Positions 34,609 through 42,744 of a DNA stretch of 64,000 bases are shown here, piece by piece. The notes below the pieces were generated by a model. The model was not told the origin of the DNA and made no database searches. It saw nothing but the letters and a program-made list of their open reading frames with translations. A program made the position numbers and the translations under genes. Each line of letters starts with the position of its first letter. Position 1 is the stretch's first letter. The DNA comes from Miltoncostaea marina (GTDB lineage: Bacteria; Actinomycetota; Thermoleophilia; Miltoncostaeales; Miltoncostaeaceae), in the NCBI RefSeq assembly GCF_018141525.1, contig NZ_CP064655.1, positions 1,954,501 to 2,018,500 on the forward strand, in the 5' to 3' direction.

Positions 34609-34989
34609 GTGGTGGTGCGCGTGCTCTTGGCGGACGACAACGCCCGGTTCCGGGCGACCCTCCGCCGCCTGCTGGAGCGCGACCCCGACATCGTCGTCGT
34701 CGCCGAGGCCAACGACGGCGCCGAGGCGATCGAGCTCGCCGAGGAGGTGCGCCCGGACGTCGTGCTGATGGACGTCTCGATGCCGGGCCTCGACGGCCTG
34801 GAGGCCACCTACGCCCTCAAGTCGTCGCTCCCGGACGTCACCGTGTTGATGCTCTCGGTGGGCGACAAGGAGCAGGAGATCGCGGCCGGCCTGGCGGGCG
34901 GCGCCTCCGAGTACCTCGTCAAGGGCGGCCCGGCCGGCGAGATCGTCGAGGCCATCAAGCGCTACGGCCCGGTCCCCGGGACCGCCTGA
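34609..34989 (+). CDS. Stand-alone response-regulator receiver protein
   Basis: This 126-residue protein consists only of a receiver domain: LLADDNARFR (acidic pair), VLMDVSMPGLDGL with phospho-acceptor D55, MLSVGDK and EYLVKGG with K105. There is no output domain, so it may act through protein contacts or as a phosphate sink. GAGGGAGGGG lies eight bases before a run of three GTG codons, the first of which is taken as start. It is divergent from the histidine kinase. Confidence 0.9.
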   Translation: MVVRVLLADDNARFRATLRRLLERDPDIVVVAEANDGAEAIELAEEVRPDVVLMDVSMPGLDGLEATYALKSSLPDVTVLMLSVGDKEQEIAAGLAGGASEYLVKGGPAGEIVEAIKRYGPVPGTA

Positions 34990-35091
34990 GCGCCCCGGGC
35001 GGCGCCCGCGCGTTGGCGCGCGGACGCTGACCAGTTAGTCTCCCGGCACGGCTCCCTCAAGTCGGGCGCGTGGCGCGCCGATAGCGAGGTC

Positions 35092-35763
35092 GTGGCCACC
35101 ACCGACGTGCAGAACCCGCCCTCCCCCACCACGACGCCCCTCCGGGTCGCCATCGCGGACGACCACCGGCTGATGCTGGACGGCATCAAGCGGGCGCTCG
35201 AGACCGCCCCCGACATCAAGGTCGTGGGCGAGGCGATGTCGGGCGAGGAGATGCTCAGCCTGGTGCCGCGCGTGCGGCCCGACGTGGTGATCCTCGACCT
35301 GCGCATGCCGAAGGGCGACGGGCTCACCACCCTGGCCGCGCTGCGCAAGGACTACCCGGACCTCAAGATCATCATCCTGTCGATGTTCGAGGACTCCGAG
35401 CACATCGACCAGGCGCTCCACCAGGGCGCCTCCGGGTACGTCGTCAAGTCGATCAACCCGCTCGACCTGCCCTCCACCGTGCGGCAGGTCGTCGAGGGCA
35501 CCGTCTACCACCCGCGCGGCCGCGCCGGCGAGAGCGGCTCCGCCCCGGCGGCCAGCGCCGGGCACCCCGGCGGCCTGACCGACCGCGAGCTCTCGATCCT
35601 CCGCCTGGTCGCGGAGGGCCTGTCGAACCTCGACATCGCGAGCAAGCTCTACGTCACCGAGCAGACGGTGAAGTTCCACCTCTCGAACATCTACCGCAAG
35701 CTGGGCGTGGGGAACCGCACCGAGGCGACCCGCTACGCCTACCGCAACGGCATGATCGAGTAG
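35092..35763 (+). CDS. NarL/FixJ-type response regulator with LuxR HTH
   Basis: This 223-residue protein has a receiver domain at residues 17-135 (VAIADDHRLMLDGI, VVILDLRMPKGDGL with D69, GYVVKSINP). A short Gly/Ala linker leads to a LuxR-type HTH: LTDRELSILRLVAEGLSNLDIA, then YVTEQTVKFHLSNIYRKLGV. It should regulate transcription when phosphorylated, probably by the NarL-type kinase divergent at 34387. The start is a GTG with a weak upstream site. TAGTCT at 35036 may be its -10 box. Confidence 0.92.
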   Translation: MATTDVQNPPSPTTTPLRVAIADDHRLMLDGIKRALETAPDIKVVGEAMSGEEMLSLVPRVRPDVVILDLRMPKGDGLTTLAALRKDYPDLKIIILSMFEDSEHIDQALHQGASGYVVKSINPLDLPSTVRQVVEGTVYHPRGRAGESGSAPAASAGHPGGLTDRELSILRLVAEGLSNLDIASKLYVTEQTVKFHLSNIYRKLGVGNRTEATRYAYRNGMIE

Positions 35764-35913
35764 GTCGCGGTTCCGGGCGGGGGAACCGCCGGAATCGCCG
35801 ATGGGGTCGGGCTCAGGGGCGCGCCGAACTGTGCCACCGGCCAGTTGGGGCGGACCACGGCGGCGGGGCAGGATCACCGCCGTCCAGGTGCCCACCGACC
35901 CGAGGAGCCGCCA

Positions 35914-36732
35914 GTGCGCTCTCACCGCCCGCTCACGGCCGTCGTCGCGGCGGCCGTCGCCGCAACGCTGATCGCCACGGGGGCGACGGCCGCGACCGCC
36001 GCGCCCACGCCGGCCAAGCCGAGCTCGCAGCAGATCACGCTCGTCCGCCAGATCTCCAAGCTCGACGGGCAGTACACCTCCCTGCGCAAGCGCGTGCGCA
36101 CCTGCGCCACGGCGCGCAGCGACCTGCGCGTGGCGGACCGGCAGCGGCGCGCCGCCAAGCGGTCGGCCACCGTCCGGCGCCCCGTGCGCGTGCTGCGCGC
36201 CAAGCGCGTGAAGATGGCCGCGGCCGTGCTGCGCCTCAACCGCCGCGCCCGCCTGTGCGCCACCGCCCGCCGGCCGGTGACCCCGGTCGTGCAGGCCGTG
36301 CCCGGCGCCGCCGGCACCGCCCAGCTGCGCATGCCGGACGTCGTGACGGGGGCCTCGCTGGACCTCGGGTCGATCATCGGGTCGGTGCCGCTCGGCGACG
36401 TGGTGCGGATCGTGGACGTGCTCGACCTCGACGGGGTGCTCTGCTCGACGACCGGCGTGACCTGCGTCGGCGTCGACGGCGCGCTGCTGCGCCAGGCGCT
36501 CAACCGGCTGCTCTCGCAGAACCTCGTGACCAGCCTGCTGAGCCTCGACCTGCCCGGCACGATCGCCGCGGTGCAGGCGCTGCTCGCCGGCGGCGACGTC
36601 ACCTCGCTGCTGCGCGCCGAGGTGATCGACGGCTCCGTGCTGCGGCTGATCCCGCTGGGCCCGCTCGCCCAGCTGGCCGGCGTCGGCGTCATCCCGGACC
36701 TGCCGGTCGGCGCGATCCGCGTCGTCCCGTAG
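35914..36732 (+). CDS. Secreted protein of unknown function
   Basis: This 272-residue protein begins with a signal peptide (RSHRPLTAVVAAAVAATLIA..., cleavage likely after ATAATAA). Residues 40-120 are strongly basic and helical (QISKLDGQYTSLRKRVRTCAT, VLRAKRVKMAAAVLRLNRRARLC) and resemble a coiled coil with two Cys. The C-terminal half is hydrophobic and mildly repetitive (LGSIIGSVPLGDVVRIVDVLDL, LLSLDLPGTIAAVQALLAGG) with a Cys pair in LCSTTGVTCVG. GAGGAG lies six bases before the GTG start. No family is recognised. A strong hairpin follows the gene. Confidence 0.75.
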   Translation: MRSHRPLTAVVAAAVAATLIATGATAATAAPTPAKPSSQQITLVRQISKLDGQYTSLRKRVRTCATARSDLRVADRQRRAAKRSATVRRPVRVLRAKRVKMAAAVLRLNRRARLCATARRPVTPVVQAVPGAAGTAQLRMPDVVTGASLDLGSIIGSVPLGDVVRIVDVLDLDGVLCSTTGVTCVGVDGALLRQALNRLLSQNLVTSLLSLDLPGTIAAVQALLAGGDVTSLLRAEVIDGSVLRLIPLGPLAQLAGVGVIPDLPVGAIRVVP

Positions 36733-36744
36733 GACCACCGTCGC

Positions 36745-36780
36745 GGGGGGCGGGCGCGCGCCGCGCCGCGCCCGTCCCCC
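36745..36780 (+). terminator. GC-rich hairpin after the secreted-protein gene
   Basis: The arms 36745-36758 and 36767-36780 pair over 14 positions with a single G-T pair and an eight-base loop. It starts 12 bases after the stop codon. There is no T tract, so it may be a terminator of the type common in high-GC bacteria or an mRNA-stabilising hairpin. Confidence 0.45.
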
Positions 36781-36836
36781 GGTGTGCCAGAATCCGCCCG
36801 TGACCGCGCTCCTCCACGCCCCCGGACGGACGGACG

Positions 36837-37847
36837 ATGGCGAACCTCCCGAAGATCCGCAGAGGCCAGGGGCGCGCGGACGGCGCGGTGCCGGCGGGGG
36901 GCGAGCGCCCGCGGCCTGACGTCCAGCGCCTCGAGGCCCACGGCCTCACCTGGCTCAACATCGAGGCGCCGACCGAGGTCGAGACGGCCTGGCTGGCCGA
37001 GCACCACGAGTTCCACCCGCTGGACCTCGAGGACGTGCTCTCGCGCCGGCGCCAGCGCGCGAAGATCGACGAGTACGCCGACTACCTGTTCATCGTGCTG
37101 CACTTCCCGCGCTTCGACAAGCGCACCGGACGGCTGCAGGCGGCCGAGCTCAACGTGTTCGTGGCCGAGGACCTCGTGATCACGCTGCCCAACGAGCCGC
37201 TGAAGGCCCTCAACGCCTTCTGGTCGCGCTGCGAGCGCAGCGAGGCCGAGCGCGAGCGGCACATGAGCAAGGGCTCCGGCTACCTGCTCTACGAGATCGT
37301 CGACACGATGTACGACTACTGCTTCCCGATCCTCGACAAGATCGGCTTCAAGCTCGACGCCGTCGAGGACGCGATCTTCGAGGGCCGCAGCCACGAGATC
37401 GTGCGCGACATCTCGAACATCAAGCAGGAGATCATCAACTACCGCAAGATCATCAAGCCGCAGCGGCCCACCCTGCGGATGCTCGAGCGCAGCAACCAGC
37501 GCTACACCCCCCAGGACCTCGACATCTACTTCGACGACATCGTCGACAAGAGCGAGCGCATCTGGGACCTGCTGGAGAACTACAAGGAGGTGGGCGAGGC
37601 GCTCGAGGCCACCAACGAGTCGGTGCTCTCCCACCGGGTCAACGACATCCTGCGGGTGCTCACCGCGATCAGCGTGGTGGTGCTGCCGCTGACCCTCGTC
37701 GCGAGCATCTTCGGCATGAACGTCGGCCTGCCCGGCGGCGGCGACCCCGCCGGCGGCGCGTCGGTCAGCTTCTGGATCGTGATGGGCGGCATGCTCGCGC
37801 TGCTGGTCGGCATGGTCGCGTACTTCCGGCACAAGCGGTGGCTGTGA
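36837..37847 (+). CDS. corA: CorA-family magnesium/divalent-cation channel
   Basis: This 336-residue protein has a large cytoplasmic N-terminal domain (WLNIEAPTEVETAWLAEHHEFHPL, DVLSRRRQRAKIDEYADYLFIVLHF), a long stalk helix, then two C-terminal membrane helices. The ion-selectivity motif GMN lies at residues 293-295 (SIFGMNVGLPGG). It heads an operon continuing with HIT, phosphomannomutase and an ABC pair, all joined by four-base overlaps. The first 20 residues are basic and variable. Confidence 0.95.
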   Translation: MANLPKIRRGQGRADGAVPAGGERPRPDVQRLEAHGLTWLNIEAPTEVETAWLAEHHEFHPLDLEDVLSRRRQRAKIDEYADYLFIVLHFPRFDKRTGRLQAAELNVFVAEDLVITLPNEPLKALNAFWSRCERSEAERERHMSKGSGYLLYEIVDTMYDYCFPILDKIGFKLDAVEDAIFEGRSHEIVRDISNIKQEIINYRKIIKPQRPTLRMLERSNQRYTPQDLDIYFDDIVDKSERIWDLLENYKEVGEALEATNESVLSHRVNDILRVLTAISVVVLPLTLVASIFGMNVGLPGGGDPAGGASVSFWIVMGGMLALLVGMVAYFRHKRWL

Positions 37848-38368
37848 CGGCGCCCGGCACCCCGCCGCGCGGGCCCGACATCATGTGGTCGCCGTGGCGG
37901 ATGGCCTACATCTCGGCGGAGCACGACCACGGCTTCGAGGGCCCCTCGTGCGTCTTCTGCGCCCTGCCGGCGCGCGACGACGATGCCCGCACCTACATCC
38001 TGTACCGTGGCGTCCGCGCGTTCGTGATCATGAACCTGTACCCGTACAACAACGGGCACCTGATGATGGTCCCCTACGCGCACGTGGACTCGCTGGGCGC
38101 GCTCGACGAGGCCACGCTCACGGAGATGATGACCCTGGCCCAGCGGGCCCAGGCGGTCGTGTCGGAGGCGATGCGCCCCCAGGGCTTCAACATCGGGATC
38201 AACCAGGGGCGCGCGGCCGGGGCCGGCATCGCCGACCACGTCCACATGCACCTCGTGCCGCGCTGGGTTGGTGACACGAACTTCATGCCGGTCCTGGGAG
38301 ACGTCCGCGTGATGCCGCAGCACCTCGACGAGACCTACCAGCTGCTCCGCCCGGGGTTCGCCTCGTGA
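37844..38368 (+). CDS. HIT-family hydrolase (Ap4A phosphorylase-like)
   Basis: This 174-residue protein has the histidine triad HVHMHLVPRW and the preceding FNIGINQGRAAGAGIADH. The N-terminal MWSPWRMAYI...CVFCALPA and MNLYPYNNGHLMMVPYAHV match the actinobacterial Ap4A phosphorylase group (Rv2613c-like), which degrades diadenosine tetraphosphate. Two GTG codons are possible; the second is chosen because it overlaps the corA stop by four bases. Confidence 0.9.
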   Translation: MTAPGTPPRGPDIMWSPWRMAYISAEHDHGFEGPSCVFCALPARDDDARTYILYRGVRAFVIMNLYPYNNGHLMMVPYAHVDSLGALDEATLTEMMTLAQRAQAVVSEAMRPQGFNIGINQGRAAGAGIADHVHMHLVPRWVGDTNFMPVLGDVRVMPQHLDETYQLLRPGFAS

Positions 38369-39714
38369 CGATCGACCCGGCGGTCTTCAAGGCGTACGAC
38401 GTCCGCGGCCTCTACGGCACCGAGCTGGACGAGGACGGCGCCGAGGCGGTGGGCGCGGCCTTCGTCGCGGTGACCGGGGCGACGCGTGTCGCCGTGGGCC
38501 ACGACACGCGCCTGTCGTCGCCCTCCATGGCCGCCCGCTTCGCCGACGGCGCGGCGGCGGCCGGCGCCGACGTGGTCGAGCTCGGGCTCTGCGCCACCGA
38601 GATGCTCTACTTCGCGGTCGCCGACGCCGGGCTCGACGCCGGCGCCTGCATCACCGCGAGCCACAACCCGCCGCAGTACACCGGCGCCAAGCTCGTCACG
38701 GCCGGCGCGCTGCCGCTGTCGGGCGACGAGGGCATCGGCGAGGTGGGCCGCGTGGCGATGGCCGGCCCGCCCCTGGCGGCCTCCCCCGGCCGGCGCGAGC
38801 GCGACGAGACGCTGCTCGAGCGCTTCGTCGACGCCTGCATGGGCTTCATCGACCCGTCGGCCGTGCGCGGCCTGCGCGTCGTGCTCGACGCGGCCAACGG
38901 CATGGCCGGCCTCTACCTGCCGCCGGCGCTCGAGCGGCTCGGCATCGACGCGGTGCCGTACTACCTCGAGCTCGACGGGCGCTTCCCCAACCACGAGCCC
39001 AACCCGCTGCTGCCGGAGAACCGCGAGTTCGTCATGGGCGCGGTGCGCGAGCAGGGCGCCGACCTCGGAATCGCCTTCGACGGCGACGCCGACCGCTGCT
39101 TCTTCATCGACGACACCGGCGCCTTCGTCGACGGCGACTTCCTCACCGCCCTGCTGGCGCGCCACCTGCTGGCGCGCAGCGGCCCGGCGACGGTCGTCTA
39201 CGACCTGCGCGCCTCGTGGGCGGTGCGCGACACGATCACGGCCGCGGGCGGCACGCCCGACATGTTCCGCGTGGGCCACGCCTTCATCAAGCGGCGCATG
39301 CGCGAGGTCGACGCCCTGTTCGCCGGCGAGGTGAGCGGCCACTACTACTTCCGCGACTTCTCGTTCGCCGACAGCGGCCTCATCCCGGCGCTGCTGGTGA
39401 TGGAGATGCTCGCGACCACCGGCGAGCGCATGTCCGACCTCGTCGCCGGCTTCCGCGAGCGGTACCACATCTCCGGCGAGATCAACTCCACCGTCGACGA
39501 CGCCCCCGCGGCGATCCAGCGCCTGCGCGAGCGCTACGCCGACGGCCGCCAGAGCGAGATCGACGGCCTGTCGGTCGAGTACGACGACTGGCACTTCAAC
39601 GTGCGCCCCTCCAACACCGAGCCGCTGCTGCGCCTCAACCTGGAGTCGCTGGCATCGGAGGCCGACATGGAGCGCCGGCGCGACGAGGTCCTCGAGGTGA
39701 TCCGCACCGCGTGA
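38365..39714 (+). CDS. manB: Phosphomannomutase/phosphoglucomutase
   Basis: This 449-residue alpha-phosphohexomutase interconverts mannose 6- and 1-phosphate (and probably glucose phosphates). It has FKAYDVRGLYGTEL at the start, the phosphoserine loop TASHNPPQYTG, the metal loop FDGDADRCF, the sugar loop GEVSGHYYF and the phosphate site RPSNTEPLLRLN. It supplies GDP-mannose for cell-envelope sugars. The GTG start overlaps the HIT stop. Confidence 0.94.
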   Translation: MTIDPAVFKAYDVRGLYGTELDEDGAEAVGAAFVAVTGATRVAVGHDTRLSSPSMAARFADGAAAAGADVVELGLCATEMLYFAVADAGLDAGACITASHNPPQYTGAKLVTAGALPLSGDEGIGEVGRVAMAGPPLAASPGRRERDETLLERFVDACMGFIDPSAVRGLRVVLDAANGMAGLYLPPALERLGIDAVPYYLELDGRFPNHEPNPLLPENREFVMGAVREQGADLGIAFDGDADRCFFIDDTGAFVDGDFLTALLARHLLARSGPATVVYDLRASWAVRDTITAAGGTPDMFRVGHAFIKRRMREVDALFAGEVSGHYYFRDFSFADSGLIPALLVMEMLATTGERMSDLVAGFRERYHISGEINSTVDDAPAAIQRLRERYADGRQSEIDGLSVEYDDWHFNVRPSNTEPLLRLNLESLASEADMERRRDEVLEVIRTA

Positions 39715-40334
39715 GCGACCCCGTGGCCGTCGTGGAGGCCGAGGAGCTGGAGGTGCGGTACCACGGCGGCCCCGAGCCGGCCGTGCGCGGCGTCTCCCTG
39801 CGCCTCGGCCCGGGAGAGGGGCTCCTCGTGTCGGGCGCGCCCGGCGCCGGCAAGACGAGCCTGCTGCGCGGGCTGCTCGGCCTCGTCGAGCACCGCGGCG
39901 GCGCGTCGCTGCTGGGGGCGCCCGTCGGCGCGCCCGCGAACCGCGGCCGGGTGGGCTACGGGCCCGAGGGGGAGGGCTTCGCGGCGGGCCTGCGCGTGCG
40001 CGAGGCGGTGGCCGCGGTCGTGGCGCTGCGCCGCGACGCGCCGCGCGGCGCCGTCGACGACGCGCTGGAGCGCGCCGGCCTCGCCTACGTCGCCCGCTGG
40101 CGCACCGCCCGGCTCGACCTCGAGGGCCACCGCCGGCTGAGCCTCGCGCTCGCCGTGGCGGGCGACCCCGCGCTCGTCGTGCTCGACGACCCCTGGGTGC
40201 TGTCCGAGACGCTGCGCGAGATCGCCGCCGCCCGCGCCCGCGGCGGCGCCGTGCTCGTCGCCGCCGAGCGGCCCGGGGGCCTCGCGCCCGCCCTGGGGCG
40301 CCGCGCCGTCCTGCGCGACGGGGCCCTGCGGTGA
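39711..40334 (+). CDS. ABC transporter ATP-binding protein with altered signature motif
   Basis: This 207-residue protein has Walker A SGAPGAGKTSLLRGLLG, and VVLDDPWVL is the Walker B position, with Asp instead of the usual catalytic Glu. The LSGGQ signature reads LEGHRRLSLAL. The switch His is not clear (AAERPGG). These changes suggest weak or no ATP hydrolysis, although the general fold and length are right for a small ABC ATPase. It overlaps the permease gene that follows and is translated together with it. Confidence 0.8.
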   Translation: MSDPVAVVEAEELEVRYHGGPEPAVRGVSLRLGPGEGLLVSGAPGAGKTSLLRGLLGLVEHRGGASLLGAPVGAPANRGRVGYGPEGEGFAAGLRVREAVAAVVALRRDAPRGAVDDALERAGLAYVARWRTARLDLEGHRRLSLALAVAGDPALVVLDDPWVLSETLREIAAARARGGAVLVAAERPGGLAPALGRRAVLRDGALR

Positions 40335-41146
40335 CGGCGACGACCGCCCTCGCCGCCCTCCAGCTGCGCCGGCTCGCCCGCCGGCGCTGGCTGCAGGTGG
40401 CGCTCAGCGCCGGCCTCGCGGCGGCGGTCGTCGTGGCCCTGGTCGCCGCCGCCGACGAGGGCCTCGCCCGTGAGGACGCCCTGCGCCGCGGCGCGGCCTC
40501 CGTCCTGCTGCTCGGCGGCCTCGCCCTCGCCGTCCTCCTCGGCTCCGCCGCGATCAACCGCGACGGCGACGCCGGCCACCTCGGCATGCTCGCCGGCGCC
40601 GGCGCCACCCGGCCTCAGCTGGTCACCGCCGCCGTCGGCGCGCGCGTCGTCGCCCTCCTCGCGGTCGTCGCCGCGTGGGCCGTCGTGGTGCAGGCCGGCT
40701 CGCTCGCGCTCGGGATGGGGCTCGACGGGCCGCTCGCCGTGCACACGCTGGCCGTGGCCGAGGGCCTGCTCCTGGCGATGATCGCCTGCGCCGCCGCGAG
40801 CGCCGTCGTGGGGCCCGTGGCCGCCGGCGCCTTCGGCGTGGCCGTCTACGTGCTCGCCCAGGCCGCCGTCAACCTCAAGACCGCCGCCGACCAGAACCTG
40901 ATCGGCACCGCCGACACGCTCGTCACCGCGCTCTACCACGTCGCCCCGCGGACGGTCACCTCGCCGATGATCGCCGAGATGCAGTTGCGCGACGTCGCGG
41001 GCCCCGCCGCCCCCCGGGTGGAGATCAACGAGAACCCGGTCTTCGTCCCCGCCGCCGAGTGGGACACCGTCGTCTGGACGCTCGCCTGGTGCCTCCTGCT
41101 CGGGATCCTCTGCGCCGCCGGCCTCCGACGGCGCCCCCTCGTCTAG
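40331..41146 (+). CDS. ABC-2-like membrane permease
   Basis: This 271-residue protein has about six hydrophobic helices: roughly 24-42, 58-76, 95-118, 140-160, 163-182 and 245-265. The opening LAALQLRRLARRRWLQ is a typical cytoplasmic lead-in of ABC-2 exporters. Between helices 5 and 6 is a longer outer loop with AEMQLRDVAGPAAPRVEINE. With the preceding ATPase it forms a two-gene transporter; the substrate is unknown. Confidence 0.75.
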   Translation: MTATTALAALQLRRLARRRWLQVALSAGLAAAVVVALVAAADEGLAREDALRRGAASVLLLGGLALAVLLGSAAINRDGDAGHLGMLAGAGATRPQLVTAAVGARVVALLAVVAAWAVVVQAGSLALGMGLDGPLAVHTLAVAEGLLLAMIACAAASAVVGPVAAGAFGVAVYVLAQAAVNLKTAADQNLIGTADTLVTALYHVAPRTVTSPMIAEMQLRDVAGPAAPRVEINENPVFVPAAEWDTVVWTLAWCLLLGILCAAGLRRRPLV

Positions 41147-41185
41147 CGTCCCGCCGGGGCGCCGCCGCACGGTCGTCGGGGAGCT

Positions 41186-41388
41186 TCGATCGGGCGGCCC
41201 GCCGCGATGCTCACTCGGGCGCCGTTCTGCGGCTCGATCGGGCGGCCCGCCGCGATGCTCACTTGGGCGCCGCTCTGCGGCTCGCTCGGGCGGCCCGCCG
41301 CGATGCCCACTTGGGCGCCGCTCTGCGGCTCGATCGGGCGGCCCGCCGCGATGCTCACTTGGGCGCCGGGCCGCCGCTCGATCGGGCA
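41186..41388. repeat. Tandem repeat, 48-bp unit, four copies plus 11 bases
   Basis: Copies start at 41186, 41234, 41282 and 41330, with a partial one at 41378. The unit begins TCGATCGGGCGGCCCGCCGC, continues through GATGCTCACTTGGGCGCC and ends GCTCTGCGGC. The copies differ by only one to a few bases. The period is a multiple of three and contains no stop in several frames, so both strands show open frames of 16-residue repeats; coding is not supported. It fills most of the 325-bp gap between the permease and mqnE genes; nothing else is visible there. Confidence 0.95.
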
Positions 41389-41471
41389 TGTCGCAGCCGT
41401 CCGGGCCGGCGGCGCCCCCGGCGCCGGGCGGACCACGACGGCCCGCGCGCGGCGCGGGCGGCCCTGAGGGG

Positions 41472-42557
41472 CTAGGCGGCCACCTCGTCGCGCTGGACGC
41501 GCTCGTAGAGCGTGCCCCGCTCGGCCGGGGTCTTGCCGCCGGCCGTGATGAGCGCGCGCATGCGGTCCTGGGACAGCCCGAGGGGCGTCTGCACGGTGGT
41601 GGCGTGGGCGATCCGCTCCTCGGTGAGCGTGCCCGAGAGGTCGTCGAGGCCGTAGCGGAGCGCCTCGGAGGTGATCTCCTCGCCCAGCATGACCCAGTGC
41701 CCCTTGATGTGGGGGAAGTTGTCGAGGAACAGGCGGCCCACGGCGATCGTGCGCAGCTTCTCCTCGCGGGTCGGGCCGGGGAGGTAGGCGAAGTCGGTGT
41801 TGCCGGGCAGGAACGGCAGCGGGATGAAGGCCTGGAAGCCGCCCGTGTCGTCCTGCAGCTCCCGCAGCCGGCGCATGTGGTCGACCTGCTCCTCGGGCGT
41901 CTCGAAGTGCCCGAAGAGGAGCGTCGCGTTGGTGCGCAGGCCCTGCGCGTGCGCCTCGCGGTGCACGGCGAGCCAGGTCTCAGCGGGGACCTTGCGGTCG
42001 GCGATGATCTTGCGGACGCGCGGCGAGAAGACCTCGGCCCCGCCACCCGGCATCGTGTCGTGGCCCGCGGCGCGCAGCCGGCGGAGGGCCTCGGCGTGGC
42101 TGACCTTGGACACCCGCGCGATGAAGTCGACCTCGACCGCGGTCAGCGCCGTCAGCGACACGTGCGGCAGCGTGGCCTTGAGCTCGGAGAAGAGCTCCTC
42201 GTAGTACGGGAGGTCGTACTCCTTCGTCATGCCGCCGACGATGTGGAGCTCGGTGATGCCGAGGTCCGAGAGCTGGACGGCCCGGTCGACGAGCTGGTCG
42301 ACGCTGTAGGCGTAGGCGCGCTCGTCCTTCTCGGTCCAGACGGCGAACGCGCAGAAGCCGCACCCGACCACGCAGATGTTGGTGGGGTTGAGGTGCGCGT
42401 TGACGTTGTAGGTGATCTCGTCGCCGTAGCGGCGCCGGACCACCGCGTCGGCGGCGGCGCCGAGCTCCTCGAGCGGCGCCTCGCGGTAGAGCAGGACCGC
42501 CTCATCGGGGGTGATGCGACCGCCGTCGGCCGCGCGGGAGAGGATGGCGTCGGTCAT
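41472..42557 (-). CDS. mqnE: Aminofutalosine synthase, radical SAM enzyme of menaquinone synthesis
   Basis: This 361-residue protein has the cluster motif NPTNICVVGCGFCAFAVW (CxxxCxxC). It then has LHIVGGMTKEYDLPYYEEL, SLTALTAVEVDFIARV, TMPGGGAEVFSPRVRKII, TNATLLFGHFETPEEQVDHM and DDTGGFQAFIPLPFLPGNT. The 'ATLLFGHFETPEE' and 'LTAVEVD' segments fit MqnE rather than MqnC. It makes aminofutalosine in the futalosine route to menaquinone. No other mqn genes are adjacent. On the minus strand TAACGT lies eight bases before the ATG. Confidence 0.9.
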   Translation of the reverse strand: MTDAILSRAADGGRITPDEAVLLYREAPLEELGAAADAVVRRRYGDEITYNVNAHLNPTNICVVGCGFCAFAVWTEKDERAYAYSVDQLVDRAVQLSDLGITELHIVGGMTKEYDLPYYEELFSELKATLPHVSLTALTAVEVDFIARVSKVSHAEALRRLRAAGHDTMPGGGAEVFSPRVRKIIADRKVPAETWLAVHREAHAQGLRTNATLLFGHFETPEEQVDHMRRLRELQDDTGGFQAFIPLPFLPGNTDFAYLPGPTREEKLRTIAVGRLFLDNFPHIKGHWVMLGEEITSEALRYGLDDLSGTLTEERIAHATTVQTPLGLSQDRMRALITAGGKTPAERGTLYERVQRDEVAA

Positions 42558-42595
42558 GTGGAGCTACGTTACCAGGGGCTCCCGTCACGGTGATC

Positions 42596-42744
42596 GGACA
42601 CCCGTCCCGCGCGAGGCTGCGGCGATGCCCGGACACGCGTCCCGCGCGAGGCTGCGGCGATGCCCGGACACGCGTCCCGCGCGAGGCTGCGGCGATGCCC
42701 GGACACGCGTCCCGCGCTAGTCTGCGGCGATGCCCGAACACGCG
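42596..42744. repeat. Tandem repeat, 35-bp unit, overlapping the start of the DUF1802 gene
   Basis: Four copies start at 42596, 42631, 42666 and 42701, with a partial fifth at 42736. The unit is GGACACGCGT-CCCGCGCGAG-GCTGCGGCGA-TGCCC. Copies 1-3 are nearly identical; copy 4 has CTAGTCTG in place of CGAGGCTG. The ATG of the DUF1802 gene (42730) lies in copy 4, and each other copy also carries an ATGCCC. There are no unique spacers, so it is not a CRISPR array. Confidence 0.95.

Noticed and set aside
41143-41467. Repeat peptides on both strands of the 48-bp array as real proteins or a RiPP precursor
   Set aside because: Open frames on both strands follow automatically from a stop-free unit divisible by three; no ribosome site or partner gene supports either.
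41472-42557. MqnC (dehypoxanthine futalosine cyclase) instead of MqnE
   Set aside because: The LTAVEVD and LLFGHFETPEE segments are those of aminofutalosine synthase; MqnC has different residues there.
42596-42744. CRISPR array with 35-bp repeats
   Set aside because: The copies are directly adjacent with no spacers, and no cas gene is present.
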